A stretch of 64,000 nt of DNA, from contig JAIUPD010000004.1 in NCBI GenBank assembly GCA_020161615.1, positions 186,001-250,000 on the forward strand, written 5' to 3'. This DNA comes from Pseudomonadota bacterium. Its GTDB lineage: Bacteria > Pseudomonadota > Alphaproteobacteria > Rhodobacterales > Rhodobacteraceae. The position numbers were made by a program, and so were the translations under genes. The notes under the pieces are model-generated. The model searched no databases and was not told where the DNA came from. It was given only the letters and a program-made list of their open reading frames with translations. This document shows, one piece after another, positions 17,156 through 25,837 of the stretch (the stretch's first letter is position 1; each line of letters opens with the position of its first letter).

Positions 17156-17650
17156 TCAGGCGTAGCTTTTCAGCCGCATCAGCAGCGCCGCCAGTTCCTC
17201 GTGCAGCTGCGCCCGCTCGCCGGGGGTGAGGAAGGCGCCAAGCTCGACCTCGCGCCCGCCCCCCGCCAGGATCAGGTAATTCTCCACTGGGCCGCCGCGG
17301 GCCACCAGCCGCAGGCTGACCCAATGCGGATCCGCCCGCCATTCCTGCTGCGGCCCGCGCGGGTTGGTGCGGATGAGATGCACCGCCTGCCGGTCCAGCG
17401 TCATCTCTTCCAGGATGGCGCGGTCTTTCCAGTTGCGGTCGAGCCCGTACCACAGCCCCCACAGCGCCAGCCCGGCGAAGGGCAGAAGCCCCCAGAGCAC
17501 GCTTGAGCCCAGCACGGCGATGAGGGGCATGGCCAGCGTCGCCGCGGTCAGAGCGATGACCATGACGAAGCCGCGCGGGTTGAGCGCGTTATGCGGCCAG
17601 GCGCGCAGCCTGGCGTGGGTCTCGTCCGTGCGGGTCAGGGTATAGGGCAT
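17156..17650 (-). CDS. DUF2244 membrane protein
   Basis: The 164-aa protein has two adjacent hydrophobic helices (about residues 27-70) followed by a soluble beta-rich domain with WVSLRLVARGGPVENYLIL and ELGAFLTPGERAQLHEELAALL, the conserved C-terminus of DUF2244 proteins. The function of the family is unknown. In Rhodobacteraceae it is often linked to respiratory-chain genes, and here the gene lies two genes from ctaD. Its ATG overlaps the stop of the GST gene by one base (TGATG), so it is translated from the RidA-GST-DUF2244 transcript. Confidence 0.85.
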   Translation of the reverse strand: MPYTLTRTDETHARLRAWPHNALNPRGFVMVIALTAATLAMPLIAVLGSSVLWGLLPFAGLALWGLWYGLDRNWKDRAILEEMTLDRQAVHLIRTNPRGPQQEWRADPHWVSLRLVARGGPVENYLILAGGGREVELGAFLTPGERAQLHEELAALLMRLKSYA

Positions 17651-18297
17651 CAGGGGCGGGGACGCAGCGCATCGTAGGGGACCATGACATGCTCGGCATA
17701 GGCCGGGCGGGCGCAGAGCCGGTCGTAATAGGCGCGCACGGCCGCGGGCGCGTCGGGCGTGATCCCCTCCAGCGTGAAATAGCGGTAGAGCATGTTGCCG
17801 AAATGGATATCGGCCAGCGTCAGATCCGCGCCCATCATGTAGGGATGGCTCTCGAGCCGGGCCTCGGCGATGCGGAAGCGCTGGGTCAGCGTCGTCATCG
17901 CCGTTTCGACCGCGGCCATGTTCCGCTGCTCGGGCTTGTGAAACATCATCGGGTAGAAGACCGACCCGCTGAAGGCCAGCGAGACGTTGATCTTGGCCCA
18001 TTCCGCCCATCGGTCGGTATCGGCGCGGGCCAGCGGGTCGGAGGGCCAGAAACTTTCGGGCGCGTAGCGGTTGGCGAGGTAGCGCAGGATCGCTCCCGAT
18101 TCCCACAGCGGGATCGAGTCGCCGTCGGTCATGACCGGCACCAGCCGGTTGGGGTTCATCGCGGTGAATTCGGGCGTGTCCGTGCCGCCGAAGCGGTGGC
18201 CGATGTCGTGGCGGGTATGGGGCAGTCCCAGTTCGGCCACGGCCCACATCACAGCCTGCACGTTGGACGAATCCTTGCGGCCCCAGATCGTCAGCAT
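17650..18297 (-). CDS. Glutathione S-transferase family protein
   Basis: The 215-aa protein has a thioredoxin-like N-terminal domain (MLTIWGRKDSSNVQAVMWAV, with Ser10 or Ser11 as the likely glutathione-activating residue, then NRLVPVMTDGDSIPLWESGAILRYLA, the cis-Pro and gamma-glutamyl-binding ES motif). The helical C-terminal domain carries LTLADIHFGNML. It probably conjugates or reduces small electrophiles with glutathione. The start overlaps the end of the RidA gene by 7 nt and the end overlaps DUF2244 by one base. The substrate is unknown. Confidence 0.92.
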   Translation of the reverse strand: MLTIWGRKDSSNVQAVMWAVAELGLPHTRHDIGHRFGGTDTPEFTAMNPNRLVPVMTDGDSIPLWESGAILRYLANRYAPESFWPSDPLARADTDRWAEWAKINVSLAFSGSVFYPMMFHKPEQRNMAAVETAMTTLTQRFRIAEARLESHPYMMGADLTLADIHFGNMLYRYFTLEGITPDAPAAVRAYYDRLCARPAYAEHVMVPYDALRPRP

Positions 18298-18695
18298 GTC
18301 GTCTTGTCCCTCATTGCCGCGATGACGCGGATTTCCACCAAGGCGCCCTCACGGCGCAGCCCGCCGGCCTCGACCGCGGTCCAGGCCGGGAACGGAGGCT
18401 GGACATAATCGCGCCGCACGGCGGCGAACAGGTCGAAATGCTTGCGGATGTCGATGTGGTAGCTGGTCATCTCGACGATATCGCCCATGCCCAGCCCGGC
18501 TTCGGCCAGCACCGCGGCGATCTTGTCGAAGGCGTTGCGAAACTGGGTTTCGGGGTCAGCGGGCATGGCACCCGAAGGATCGCTGCCCGTCATGCCGGTG
18601 ACGAAGACATGGCCCTGCGACAGCACGCCGGGCGAGAGGGACAGCGCCCGGGCGGCGGTTTCCGAGCCGGGCGGAACAAGGGCGTTGGCGGGCAT
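18291..18695 (-). CDS. RidA/YjgF-family protein
   Basis: The protein is 134 aa. RidA proteins hydrolyse reactive enamine/imine intermediates released by PLP enzymes. Features are LSPGVLSQGHVFVTGMTGSDPSG, QFRNAFDKIAAVLAEAGLGMGDIVEMTSY, FPAWTAVEAGGLRREGALVEI; the final VEIRVIAA matches the family C-terminus. The usual arginine of active RidA (xCxRx) appears here as VEIRV. ATG 18695 was preferred to a GTG two codons upstream because GGAG then lies 5 nt ahead of it. It is the first gene of a three-gene operon with GST and DUF2244. Confidence 0.9.
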   Translation of the reverse strand: MPANALVPPGSETAARALSLSPGVLSQGHVFVTGMTGSDPSGAMPADPETQFRNAFDKIAAVLAEAGLGMGDIVEMTSYHIDIRKHFDLFAAVRRDYVQPPFPAWTAVEAGGLRREGALVEIRVIAAMRDKTTC

Positions 18696-18715
18696 CGGCA
18701 CTCCTTCGGGGCCAA

Positions 18716-18745
18716 GAAAAAGGCCCCGGTCTGCACCGGGGCCTT
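18716..18745 (-). terminator. Rho-independent terminator of ctaD
   Basis: AAGGCCCCGG (18720-18729) pairs with CCGGGGCCTT (18736-18745) around a 6-nt loop. On the minus strand it is followed by TTTTTC. It separates ctaD from the RidA operon. Confidence 0.88.
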
Positions 18746-18761
18746 CAAGGGTATCGCGGGC

Positions 18762-20414
18762 TCAGTGGGCGCGCGAGTGGTCCCAATCCTCACGCTTCGG
18801 CAGCGTCTCGAAGGTGTGCTCCGGCGGCGGGCAGGGCAGGGTCCATTCCAGCGTGTCGGCGTGCTCGTTCCAATAGTTGTTCTCGGTCACGCGTTTGCCG
18901 TGACGCAGCGTGTAATACATCACGCCGATGAAGAACACGAACGAGGCGAACGACAGGAAGGCGCCGATCGACGACCAGAAGTTCCACATGGCGAAGGCTT
19001 CCGGGTAGTCGATGTAGCGGCGCGGCATGCCCTGGCGGCCCAGGAAGTGCTGCGGGAAGAAGGTCAGGTTGGCACCGATGAACATGGTCCAGAAGTGCAG
19101 CTTGCCCGCCCATTCCGGGTATTGCCGGCCCGACATCTTGCCGATCCAGTAATAGATCCCGGCAAAGAGCGCGAAGACCGCCCCCAGCGACATCACGTAG
19201 TGGAAGTGCGCCACGACGAAATAAGTGTCGTGATAGATCCGGTCGACCGGGGCCTGCGACAGGACGATGCCGGTCACGCCGCCGACGGTGAACAGGAACA
19301 GGAACCCGAAGGCCCAGAGCATCGGCGTCTCGAACGACAGCGAGCCGCGCCACATGGTGGCGATCCACGAGAAGATCTTCACGCCCGTGGGCACCGCGAT
19401 CGTCATCGTCGCCAGCATGAAATAGGTCTGCTGGGTCAGCGACATGCCGACAGTGTACATGTGGTGCGCCCAGACGACGAAGCCCAGCGCGGCGATGGCG
19501 ACCATCGCGTAGACCATCGGCAGATAGCCGAAGATGGGCTTGCGCGAGAAGGTGGCGATCACGTGGCTGACGATGCCGAAGCCGGGGACGATGATGATGT
19601 ACACTTCCGGGTGGCCGAAGAACCACAGGATGTGCTGGTAGAGGATCGGGTCACCGCCGCCGGCCGGGTCGAAGAAGGTCGTCCCGAAGTTGCGGTCCGT
19701 CAGCAACATGGTGATGGCGCCGGCCAGCACCGGCAGGGCCAGCAGGATCATCCAGGCGGTGACGAAGACCGACCAGGCGAAGAGCGGCACCTTGTGCAGC
19801 GTCATGCCCGGGGCGCGCATGTTGAGGAAGGTGGTGATGATGTTGATCGCGCCCAGGATCGACGAGGCGCCCGACAGGTGCACCGCGAAGATCGCGAAAT
19901 CCATCGAGAAGCCGGTCTCGCGGGTCGAAAGCGGCGGGTAAAGCACCCAGCCCACGCCCGAGCCCAAGCCGCCCTCGCCACCCGGCACGAAGACCGAGAT
20001 CACGGCCAGCGAGGCCCCGGCGACATAGAGCCAGTAGGACAGGTTGTTCAGCCGCGGGAAGGCCATGTCCGGCGCGCCGATGTGCAACGGCATGAAATAG
20101 TTGCCGAATCCGCCGAAAAGCCCGGGGATGATGACGAAGAACATCATCAGCACGCCATGGGCGGTGACGATCACGTTCCACAGATGCCCGTTGGGCGAGC
20201 ATTCTGCCGCCATGAAGCCTTCGTGGCACATGTACTGCACGCCCGGCTCCATCAGCTCCAGGCGCATGTAGACGGTGAAGGCCACCGCGACGAACCCGAC
20301 GATCGCCGACGTGAACAGGTAAAGGACGCCGATGTCCTTGTGGTTGGTGGACATGAACCAGCGGGTAAAGAACCCGCGATGGTCTTCGTGTCCGTGGGCG
20401 GCTGCGTTGGCCAT
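18762..20414 (-). CDS. ctaD: Cytochrome c oxidase aa3 subunit I
   Basis: The 550-aa, 12-TM catalytic subunit reduces O2 to water at the heme a3-CuB centre in the inner membrane while pumping protons. It shows [33 protein letters not shown], the HPEVYI CuB/His-Tyr motif, [19 protein letters not shown], the heme-ligand block [15 protein letters not shown] and a C-terminal [20 protein letters not shown] nearly identical to Paracoccus CtaD. ATG 20414 was chosen because GGGAG lies 6 nt ahead and the MANAAAHGH start fits the family. It is monocistronic, with its own terminator, and there is a candidate Fnr-type box upstream. Subunits II and III are not in the window. Confidence 0.98.
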   Translation of the reverse strand: MANAAAHGHEDHRGFFTRWFMSTNHKDIGVLYLFTSAIVGFVAVAFTVYMRLELMEPGVQYMCHEGFMAAECSPNGHLWNVIVTAHGVLMMFFVIIPGLFGGFGNYFMPLHIGAPDMAFPRLNNLSYWLYVAGASLAVISVFVPGGEGGLGSGVGWVLYPPLSTRETGFSMDFAIFAVHLSGASSILGAINIITTFLNMRAPGMTLHKVPLFAWSVFVTAWMILLALPVLAGAITMLLTDRNFGTTFFDPAGGGDPILYQHILWFFGHPEVYIIIVPGFGIVSHVIATFSRKPIFGYLPMVYAMVAIAALGFVVWAHHMYTVGMSLTQQTYFMLATMTIAVPTGVKIFSWIATMWRGSLSFETPMLWAFGFLFLFTVGGVTGIVLSQAPVDRIYHDTYFVVAHFHYVMSLGAVFALFAGIYYWIGKMSGRQYPEWAGKLHFWTMFIGANLTFFPQHFLGRQGMPRRYIDYPEAFAMWNFWSSIGAFLSFASFVFFIGVMYYTLRHGKRVTENNYWNEHADTLEWTLPCPPPEHTFETLPKREDWDHSRAH

Positions 20415-20723
20415 TCGTTGCTCCCGTTCCCTTACGAACTTTTTTCTCACGCGATCAGGGCCGGAATCGTGGGGTACACGCGGCCGAGACTTATTCCCGT
20501 TCTAGAATGGACAGGCAGCGGCGGCAACGTCCCTGTTGTCGCAGACCGGAAAATTTTGACGCAGGTCAAGGACGGCGCATTGCCGCAGTCCGAATCGCTG
20601 CCGGGCCGGGTGGCGCCTGCTGTTTGATCACATTTCGCCGCCGCGTCTGAAATACTGGGTCAGCAAGATTGACTTAAATCCCGGCGCGCGCTGAGGTCGG
20701 CGCCGCAAGACCGGGAGGGACTC
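20415..20723. other. Gene-free divergent spacer between ctaD and an aminotransferase gene
   Basis: This 309-bp region holds the ctaD leader and promoter, a putative Fnr/Crp-type box at 20556-20569, and the aminotransferase promoter with RBS GGGAGGG at 20713-20719. No gene was seen. Confidence 0.6.
20556..20569. promoter_or_regulatory. Putative Fnr/Nnr-type binding site
   Basis: TTGACGCAGGTCAA is a perfect inverted repeat (TTGAC-N4-GTCAA) that fits the FnrP/FnrL/NNR box of alphaproteobacteria. It lies 142 bp upstream of the ctaD start and 155 bp upstream of the aminotransferase start. Oxygen control of the aa3 oxidase is the obvious reading, but the target gene is not proven. Confidence 0.6.
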
Positions 20724-21932
20724 ATGGATTGGCAACAGGTGCTGGCCACGCGCAGCGGGCGGATGAAGGCGTCCGAGATCCGCGAATTGCTGAAACTGCT
20801 GGACCAGCCCGACATCATCTCGTTCGCGGGCGGCATCCCCGATCCCGCGCTCTTTCCCGCCGCCGCCTTCCGCGAGGCCATGGACCGGGCGCTGTCCGGC
20901 CCGACCGCCGGCGCCGCGCTGCAATATTCGGTCTCCGAAGGCTACAAGCCGCTGCGCGACTGGATCGCCGGGCATATGGCCTCGATCGGCATTCCCTGCG
21001 CCCCCGATCAGGTGCTGATCACCTCGGGCTCGCAGCAGGCGCTGGATTATCTGGGCAAGCTGTTGCTCGACCCGGGCGATACCGCGCTGGTCACCTGGCC
21101 CGCCTATATGGGTGCGCTGGGGGCCTTCAACGCCTATGAGCCGCGCTACGACCGGCTCGACCCCAAGGGCAACCGCCCGGCCGAGGCGATCGCCGAGGCG
21201 GCCGAAACGGCAGGCGGGCGGGTGAAATTCGCCTATCTCTCGGCCGATTTCGCCAATCCGACGGGCGAGACGCTGGACCGCAGCGGGCGCGAGGCGTTGC
21301 TGGATCTGGCCGAGGCACTGGACATCCCGATCATCGAGGATGCCGCCTATCAGGCGCTGCGCTACGATGGCGAGCCGGTGCCGCCGATCCTGGCGCTGGA
21401 ACTGGCGCGCAAGGGCGATCTGAACGCCTGCCGCACGATCTATTCGGGGTCCTTCTCCAAGGTGCTGTCGCCGGGGCTGCGCGTCGGCTGGGTGGTGGCC
21501 GCTGCGCCGGTCATCCAGCGGCTGGTTCTGATGAAACAGGCGGCCGACCTGCATTCGCCGACGCTGAACCAGATCGCGACCGAACAGGTGGCCCGCGCCA
21601 TCTTCGACGCGCACACCGCCAATCTGCGCCGCGTCTACGGCGCCCGGCGCGACGCGATGCTGGCAGCGCTGGCCCGGCATATGCCCGAGGGGGTGCGCTG
21701 GACGAAGCCCGAGGGCGGGATGTTCGTCTGGCTGACCCTGCCGGAGGGGATGGAGGGCGCCGATCTGCTGGCCCGCTCCTTGCAGACCGAGAGAGTCGCC
21801 TTTGTGCCGGGCCGGGCCTTCTTCGCCGATGGGTCGAACGGCAACACCATCCGGCTCAGCTTTTCTTGCGCCGACGAGGCGATGATCGAGGAGGGGATGA
21901 AGCGGCTGGGGCGGTTGGTCGGGTCGGCGTGA
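20724..21932 (+). CDS. PLP-dependent aminotransferase (class I/II, 2-aminoadipate/LysN-like)
   Basis: The 402-aa fold-type I aminotransferase carries DIISFAGGIPDPALFP, LQYSVSEGYKPLRDWI, LITSGSQQALDYLGK, FANPTGETL, IIEDAAYQALRYDG, the PLP-lysine motif SGSFSKVLSPGLRVGW and FSCADEAMIEEGMKRL. These match the MocR-related aminotransferases (2-aminoadipate, aromatic or branched-chain amino acids) without a GntR DNA-binding domain. It is a stand-alone gene; the amino donor and acceptor cannot be fixed from context. RBS GGGAGGG lies 5 nt upstream. Confidence 0.9.
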   Translation: MDWQQVLATRSGRMKASEIRELLKLLDQPDIISFAGGIPDPALFPAAAFREAMDRALSGPTAGAALQYSVSEGYKPLRDWIAGHMASIGIPCAPDQVLITSGSQQALDYLGKLLLDPGDTALVTWPAYMGALGAFNAYEPRYDRLDPKGNRPAEAIAEAAETAGGRVKFAYLSADFANPTGETLDRSGREALLDLAEALDIPIIEDAAYQALRYDGEPVPPILALELARKGDLNACRTIYSGSFSKVLSPGLRVGWVVAAAPVIQRLVLMKQAADLHSPTLNQIATEQVARAIFDAHTANLRRVYGARRDAMLAALARHMPEGVRWTKPEGGMFVWLTLPEGMEGADLLARSLQTERVAFVPGRAFFADGSNGNTIRLSFSCADEAMIEEGMKRLGRLVGSA

Positions 21933-21939
21933 TGCCGAA

Positions 21940-21994
21940 GGTGGGGGGAAACCCCACCCTACGGGCGCCCTGCAGGGCGGGATTTCATCCCGCC
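21940..21994. repeat. Two adjacent hairpins between convergent aminotransferase and lipB genes
   Basis: GGTGGGG/CCCCACC (21940-21958) and GGCGGGAT/ATCCCGCC (21976-21994) flank a GCCCTGCAGGGC palindrome. The second hairpin overlaps the last codons of lipB. There are no T-runs. The form resembles REP-like intergenic hairpins of Rhodobacteraceae and may act as a bidirectional terminator. Confidence 0.5.
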
Positions 21995-22665
21995 GCGCTA
22001 CCGCCCTCGCAGACGAGCGGCGCCTCGAACACCTGATCGAATTGCCGCAGCAGGGCGACGTCCAGATCCGCCATCGTCACCGGCAGGCCCAGATCCACCA
22101 GCGAGGTGACGCCGTGCTCGCGGATACCGCAGGGCACGATTCCGGTGAAATGCCCCAGATCCGGCTCCACATTGATCGAGATGCCGTGAAAGCTGACCCA
22201 GCGGCGCAGCTTCACGCCGATGGCGGCGATCTTGTCCTCGCGCGGCAGGCCGCCGGGGTGGGGCGCCTTTTCCGGCCGCTGGACCCAGACGCCGACCCGC
22301 CCCTCGCGCCGCTCGCCCGTCACGTTGAATTCGCCCAGCGTGCGGATCACCCAATCCTCCAGCCGGTGCACGAAACAGCGCACGTCGCGGCCCCGCTGGT
22401 TGAGGTCGAGCATGACATAGGCCACGCGCTGACCGGGCCCGTGATAGGTGTATTGCCCGCCGCGCCCGGCGGTGAAGACCGGGAAACGGCCGGGATCGGT
22501 CAGATCCTCGGCCCGGGCCGAGGTGCCGGCGGTATAGAGGGGCGGATGCTCCAGCAGCCAGACCGCCTCGTCCGCCTCGCCCCTGGCGATGGCGGCGACG
22601 CGGGCCTCCATCGCGGCCAGCGTCTCGGGATAGGGCTGAAGGCCGGGCAGCACCGTCCATTCCAT
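21985..22665 (-). CDS. lipB: Octanoyl-[ACP]:protein N-octanoyltransferase
   Basis: LipB moves octanoyl groups from acyl carrier protein to lipoyl domains, the first step of lipoate assembly. The protein is 226 aa, with [30 protein letters not shown] (RGG and HGPGQ are signature residues), [17 protein letters not shown] containing the catalytic lysine, and GIVPCGI containing the catalytic cysteine. ATG 22665 gives the standard N-terminus. It is divergent from a very small gene at 22751. It is monocistronic and no lipA is nearby. Confidence 0.95.
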   Translation of the reverse strand: MEWTVLPGLQPYPETLAAMEARVAAIARGEADEAVWLLEHPPLYTAGTSARAEDLTDPGRFPVFTAGRGGQYTYHGPGQRVAYVMLDLNQRGRDVRCFVHRLEDWVIRTLGEFNVTGERREGRVGVWVQRPEKAPHPGGLPREDKIAAIGVKLRRWVSFHGISINVEPDLGHFTGIVPCGIREHGVTSLVDLGLPVTMADLDVALLRQFDQVFEAPLVCEGGSAAG

Positions 22666-22750
22666 CGCGATGAACTTTCTTTGAACCGTTGGCCGATACG
22701 TAACGACGCATGGGAGACAGTCAACCAAGCCCGACCCGAAAGAGGCCGAG

Positions 22751-22921
22751 ATGTCCCGCCCCCTGCGCGCCGAGATCCGCACCCAGACCCAGATCGCCAC
22801 GTTGATCCTGCTGGCGGCCCTGGCCGCGCTGCCCATCGTCGCGGCGCTGCCCGCGCGGGCGGGCGGCGAGGATGCCGCGCGTCCGGCCGTGCTGTCGGTC
22901 GTGCCCCCGCCTGCCAGATAA
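22751..22921 (+). CDS. Small hypothetical protein with one hydrophobic segment
   Basis: This 56-codon open frame starts at ATG 22751 (AGAGG about 6 nt upstream) and ends at TAA 22919-22921. It encodes a basic N-terminus, a hydrophobic stretch ([20 protein letters not shown], residues 15-34) ending in ARAGG, and a proline-rich tail. It reads like a tiny secreted or single-pass membrane protein. I recognise no family. It lies between the divergent lipB and the peptidoglycan-binding-like protein gene. Confidence 0.45.
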   Translation: MSRPLRAEIRTQTQIATLILLAALAALPIVAALPARAGGEDAARPAVLSVVPPPAR

Positions 22922-23015
22922 CGCCCGGCGCTTCACCCTTGGCGCGAATCACCCAAGGGGCTAGCCTTTGCCCGCCATTCCTCAAAGCCCGTTTTGCAGT
23001 ATCAGGATAGATGCC

Positions 23016-24296
23016 ATGTCAGCGAAGAAGTCAGCGAAGATCCTTACCTCCACCCTTCTCGCCGCGGCGCTCATGACCGGGACGACCGGCCGCGTCAGCG
23101 CCGATATCGGCGACGCCATCGCCGGGGGGATCATCGGCGGCCTCATCGTCGGCGGTATCCAGAGCAGCCAGCGCCCCCGGACCCAGACCCGCACGGTGAT
23201 CGTCGATTCCGGCGCCCGGCAGCAGGCGCGCGAGGTGCAGACCGCGCTGAACCACTTCTATTTCAACGTCGGTGCGCCGGATGGCGTGCTGGGCCGCCAA
23301 TCGCGCGCCGGAATCTCGCAATACCAGGCTTATCTGGGCTTCCCGATCACCGGCCAGCTGATGGAATTCGAGCGTCAGGTGCTGGTCACCGCCTATCAGC
23401 GGGCGCAATTCGGCGGGCCGCAGGTTATCCAGGTCAGCCAGAGCCACCCGGACGGGCTGCGCGGCTTCCTGCTGGTGGTGCGCGACGAGATGCTGGGCCG
23501 GCCCCAGCAGCAGGGCACGCTGACCGCCGCCGCCCCGGTGGCCGAGCCCGTGCCGCAGCCGACCGCCACCGCCGCACCGGTGACCGGCATGCCGAATTTC
23601 GTCGGATCCGGCGGGCGGGCGCAGCAGGCCTCCCTCGCCTCGCATTGCAACCGCGTGGGTCTGGTGACCTCGGCCAATGGCGGGTACACGACGCTGGGCA
23701 ACATCACCGACCCCGGCTTCACCCTGAACGAGCAATTCTGCCTGGCGCGCGGCTATGCCATCGCCGATGGCGAGGCGCTGATGGCACAGCTGGGAGTCGC
23801 GCCGCAGGACGTGGCTGCGCAATGCGCGGGCCTGGGCACCACGCTGGAGCCGCAGGTCGCCGCCCTCTCGCTGCAAAGCCGTGAGGTGGTGCTGGCGGGA
23901 ATGACGCAATGGGTCCTGACTTCGGGGATGAGCACCGGCGATCTGGCGACCAATGCGCGGATCTGCCTGTCCTCAGGCTATGCCACCGACAACCTGCCGG
24001 TGGCCATCGGTTCGGCCCTGATCCTGGCCGCGCTGGGCGAGACGGCGTACGGCGAGTTGCCCGCGCATCACCTGATGCAGGGGATCGGCGCCACGCAGCG
24101 CCCGGATCTGGCGGCGCAATGGTATCGCACCAGCATGCCGGTGGCCGAGGGGATGGCGGTGTCCTTCCAGCCCGGCCCGGCCGATCGCAACCGGGTGATC
24201 CTGGCCGCCGTCGACATGGCGACCGGCGCCCAGCCCGCCGCCGCAACCCAGCCCGCCGCGCCGGTCACGCAGCCGACCGCGCCCGCAGGCAAGTAA
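23016..24296 (+). CDS. Secreted peptidoglycan-binding-domain-like protein
   Basis: The 426-aa protein has an N-terminal signal (KILTSTLLAAALMTGTTGRVSA), a short glycine-rich hydrophobic stretch (IAGGIIGGLIVGGI), and a PG-binding-1-like repeat at about residues 65-115 (VQTALNHFYFNVGAPDGVLGRQSRAGISQYQ). After a Pro/Ala/Thr linker comes a helical domain with paired cysteines (SHCNRVG, NEQFCLARGYAIADG, ARICLSSGYA), then a Pro-Ala tail. It is probably periplasmic or envelope-associated. ATG 23016 is preferred to an out-of-frame ATG at 23011. It converges with the LytTR gene. No enzymatic motif is visible. Confidence 0.8.
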   Translation: MSAKKSAKILTSTLLAAALMTGTTGRVSADIGDAIAGGIIGGLIVGGIQSSQRPRTQTRTVIVDSGARQQAREVQTALNHFYFNVGAPDGVLGRQSRAGISQYQAYLGFPITGQLMEFERQVLVTAYQRAQFGGPQVIQVSQSHPDGLRGFLLVVRDEMLGRPQQQGTLTAAAPVAEPVPQPTATAAPVTGMPNFVGSGGRAQQASLASHCNRVGLVTSANGGYTTLGNITDPGFTLNEQFCLARGYAIADGEALMAQLGVAPQDVAAQCAGLGTTLEPQVAALSLQSREVVLAGMTQWVLTSGMSTGDLATNARICLSSGYATDNLPVAIGSALILAALGETAYGELPAHHLMQGIGATQRPDLAAQWYRTSMPVAEGMAVSFQPGPADRNRVILAAVDMATGAQPAAATQPAAPVTQPTAPAGK

Positions 24297-24325
24297 CGCC
24301 CTGACAGGGTTATCCGGGGCCGGGC

Positions 24326-25105
24326 TCAGAGGAGCCCGGCCTCTTTCACCGCCCGCAGATAGGTCCGGCTGACCGGGATCTCGCGCCCGTCGGCCAGCGT
24401 CAGCACCGCGCGCCCGCCCTCGCGCCGCGCCGCGCTGACCTGATCGCGGGCCACCCAATGCGAGCGGTGGACCTGCAGGCCCGGGCAGCCCTCGGCTTCG
24501 GCGATGGCATCGGACAATCGCAGCAGCAGCAGCGCCCGGCCGCGGCTCGTCACGACCTCGACGTAATGATCCTGCACCGAGAGCGAGATCAGCGCGCCGC
24601 GCTTGTCCAGGGGCAGGCGCGACAGCAGCCGCGGCGCCCGAGGGAGCGGGTCGGCGGCGGCAGGGGTGGGAGGCGCACGGGGAATGAAGGTGAGCGCGGC
24701 GGTGACGAGCACGGCGACCGGCACGGTCGACAGCGCCAGCGAGGCCAGTTCCTCCGCGGCGAAGGGCGAGATTCCGAAGGCCAGCGCATTGAGCGCCGCG
24801 ACCTCGATCAGCACCACCGCCGCGACTGGCAGGCTGGCCACGGCCCAGCGGCCGAGGGGCGACAGGCCGCGGCGCCGCAAGGCGCCGTCGATCCACAGGC
24901 TGACCAGCCAGCCGCTGGTCGCCGTTACCCCCACGACCACCGACCAATAGGCCAGCCGCGCGCCCAGGCCCAGGCTGGCCAGCGTGCCGAACGGGCCCGA
25001 AAGCGCCAGCACCGCCGCCACCACCGCCATGACCTGCCAGACCACAGGGCGGCGCAGGATGCCGTGCATTTCACGAAGCGCGAGGCGCAAGGCAGTGTCA
25101 CTCAC
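24326..25105 (-). CDS. Membrane-anchored LytTR-family transcriptional regulator
   Basis: The 259-aa protein has four hydrophobic segments in residues 20-145 and a C-terminal LytTR DNA-binding domain: LISLSVQDHYVEVVTSRGRALLLLRLSDAI, GLQVHRSHWVARDQV, REIPVSRTYLRAV. Membrane-bound LytTR regulators often form regulator-inhibitor pairs with an adjacent membrane protein. The gene starts with GTG at 25105 and is divergent from the DUF2306-like protein at 25200, 94 bp away, a likely target of its regulation (inference). The signal sensed is unknown. Confidence 0.88.
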   Translation of the reverse strand: MSDTALRLALREMHGILRRPVVWQVMAVVAAVLALSGPFGTLASLGLGARLAYWSVVVGVTATSGWLVSLWIDGALRRRGLSPLGRWAVASLPVAAVVLIEVAALNALAFGISPFAAEELASLALSTVPVAVLVTAALTFIPRAPPTPAAADPLPRAPRLLSRLPLDKRGALISLSVQDHYVEVVTSRGRALLLLRLSDAIAEAEGCPGLQVHRSHWVARDQVSAARREGGRAVLTLADGREIPVSRTYLRAVKEAGLL

Positions 25106-25199
25106 GAAGGGATCCTCGGGACTGGCGTAAGCGCGATGGAGCGCCGGCGGGTGCTGCGGCAGGGCAGGGGCATCGCCCCCAATACAACGAGGCCCCTGG

Positions 25200-25721
25200 A
25201 TGTTAAACCTCTCGCCCCTGCTGGAAGCCGCGCCGGTCGTCCAGCTTCACGTCGCTGCCGCGCTGCTGGCCTTGCTCCTCGGCCCCGTCGCCTTGTTCCG
25301 TCGCCGCCGCGACCGGTTGCACAAGGCGCTGGGCTATCTGTGGATCGCCGCCATGGCTTGCGCCGCGCTGTCGAGTTTCTGGCTCCATTCGATTCGGCTG
25401 ATCGGCCCCTTTGGCCCGATCCATCTGCTTTCGGTCCTGAGCCTCGGCTCGCTGGTCTATGGCCTGCGGGCGGCCATCTCAGGCAACATCCCGGCGCATC
25501 GCAAGACAATGCAGGGGCTCTACTTTTTCGGCCTGGCCCTGCCCGGGGTCTTCACGCTCTGGCCCGGCCGGACCATGAATCGGGTCCTCTTCGACATGGC
25601 GCCGATGCTTGCGGTGCCGGTCATGGCGATCCTGATCCTGGTGCTGGTGTGGCAAGGGCGCAAAAGGCCCGCGCAGAAAGCTGCGCGGGGGGCCGCTTTC
25701 CCTCTTCACAACCCTTTCTGA
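25200..25721 (+). CDS. DUF2306-like membrane protein
   Basis: The 173-aa protein has four predicted membrane helices. Family features are HVAAALLALLLGPVALFRRRRDRLHKALGYLW, HSIRLIGPFGPIHLLSVLSL and IPAHRKTMQGLYF, with histidines in or near the membrane as in DUF2306 proteins. Function is unknown; a heme- or ion-related membrane role has been suggested for similar folds but is not shown. It is divergent from a membrane LytTR regulator gene, a pairing that suggests a regulated membrane protein. Confidence 0.8.
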   Translation: MLNLSPLLEAAPVVQLHVAAALLALLLGPVALFRRRRDRLHKALGYLWIAAMACAALSSFWLHSIRLIGPFGPIHLLSVLSLGSLVYGLRAAISGNIPAHRKTMQGLYFFGLALPGVFTLWPGRTMNRVLFDMAPMLAVPVMAILILVLVWQGRKRPAQKAARGAAFPLHNPF

Positions 25722-25750
25722 ACCGGCTACATGCAGCCCACCAATCCAGT

Positions 25751-25837
25751 GCGGTCGTGGCGGAATTGGTAGACGCGCAGCGTTGAGGTCGCTGTGGGCT
25801 AACCCCCGTGGAAGTTCGAGTCTTCTCGACCGCACCA
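25751..25837 (+). tRNA. tRNA-Leu (anticodon GAG)
   Basis: This 87-nt class II tRNA has acceptor GCGGTCG/CGACCGC, D arm GGCGGAATTGGTAGACGC, anticodon stem CAGCG/CGCTG with loop TTGAGGT (anticodon GAG), a long variable arm, T arm GTTCGAGTC, discriminator A and encoded CCA. A strong terminator follows. Confidence 0.96.

Noticed and set aside
18438-20627. Long plus-strand open frame opposite ctaD and the RidA gene
   Set aside because: It is an antisense shadow; ctaD on the minus strand has near-complete family identity.
23011-23013. ATG at 23011 as start of the peptidoglycan-binding-like protein
   Set aside because: It is out of frame with the protein; ATG 23016 begins the signal peptide.
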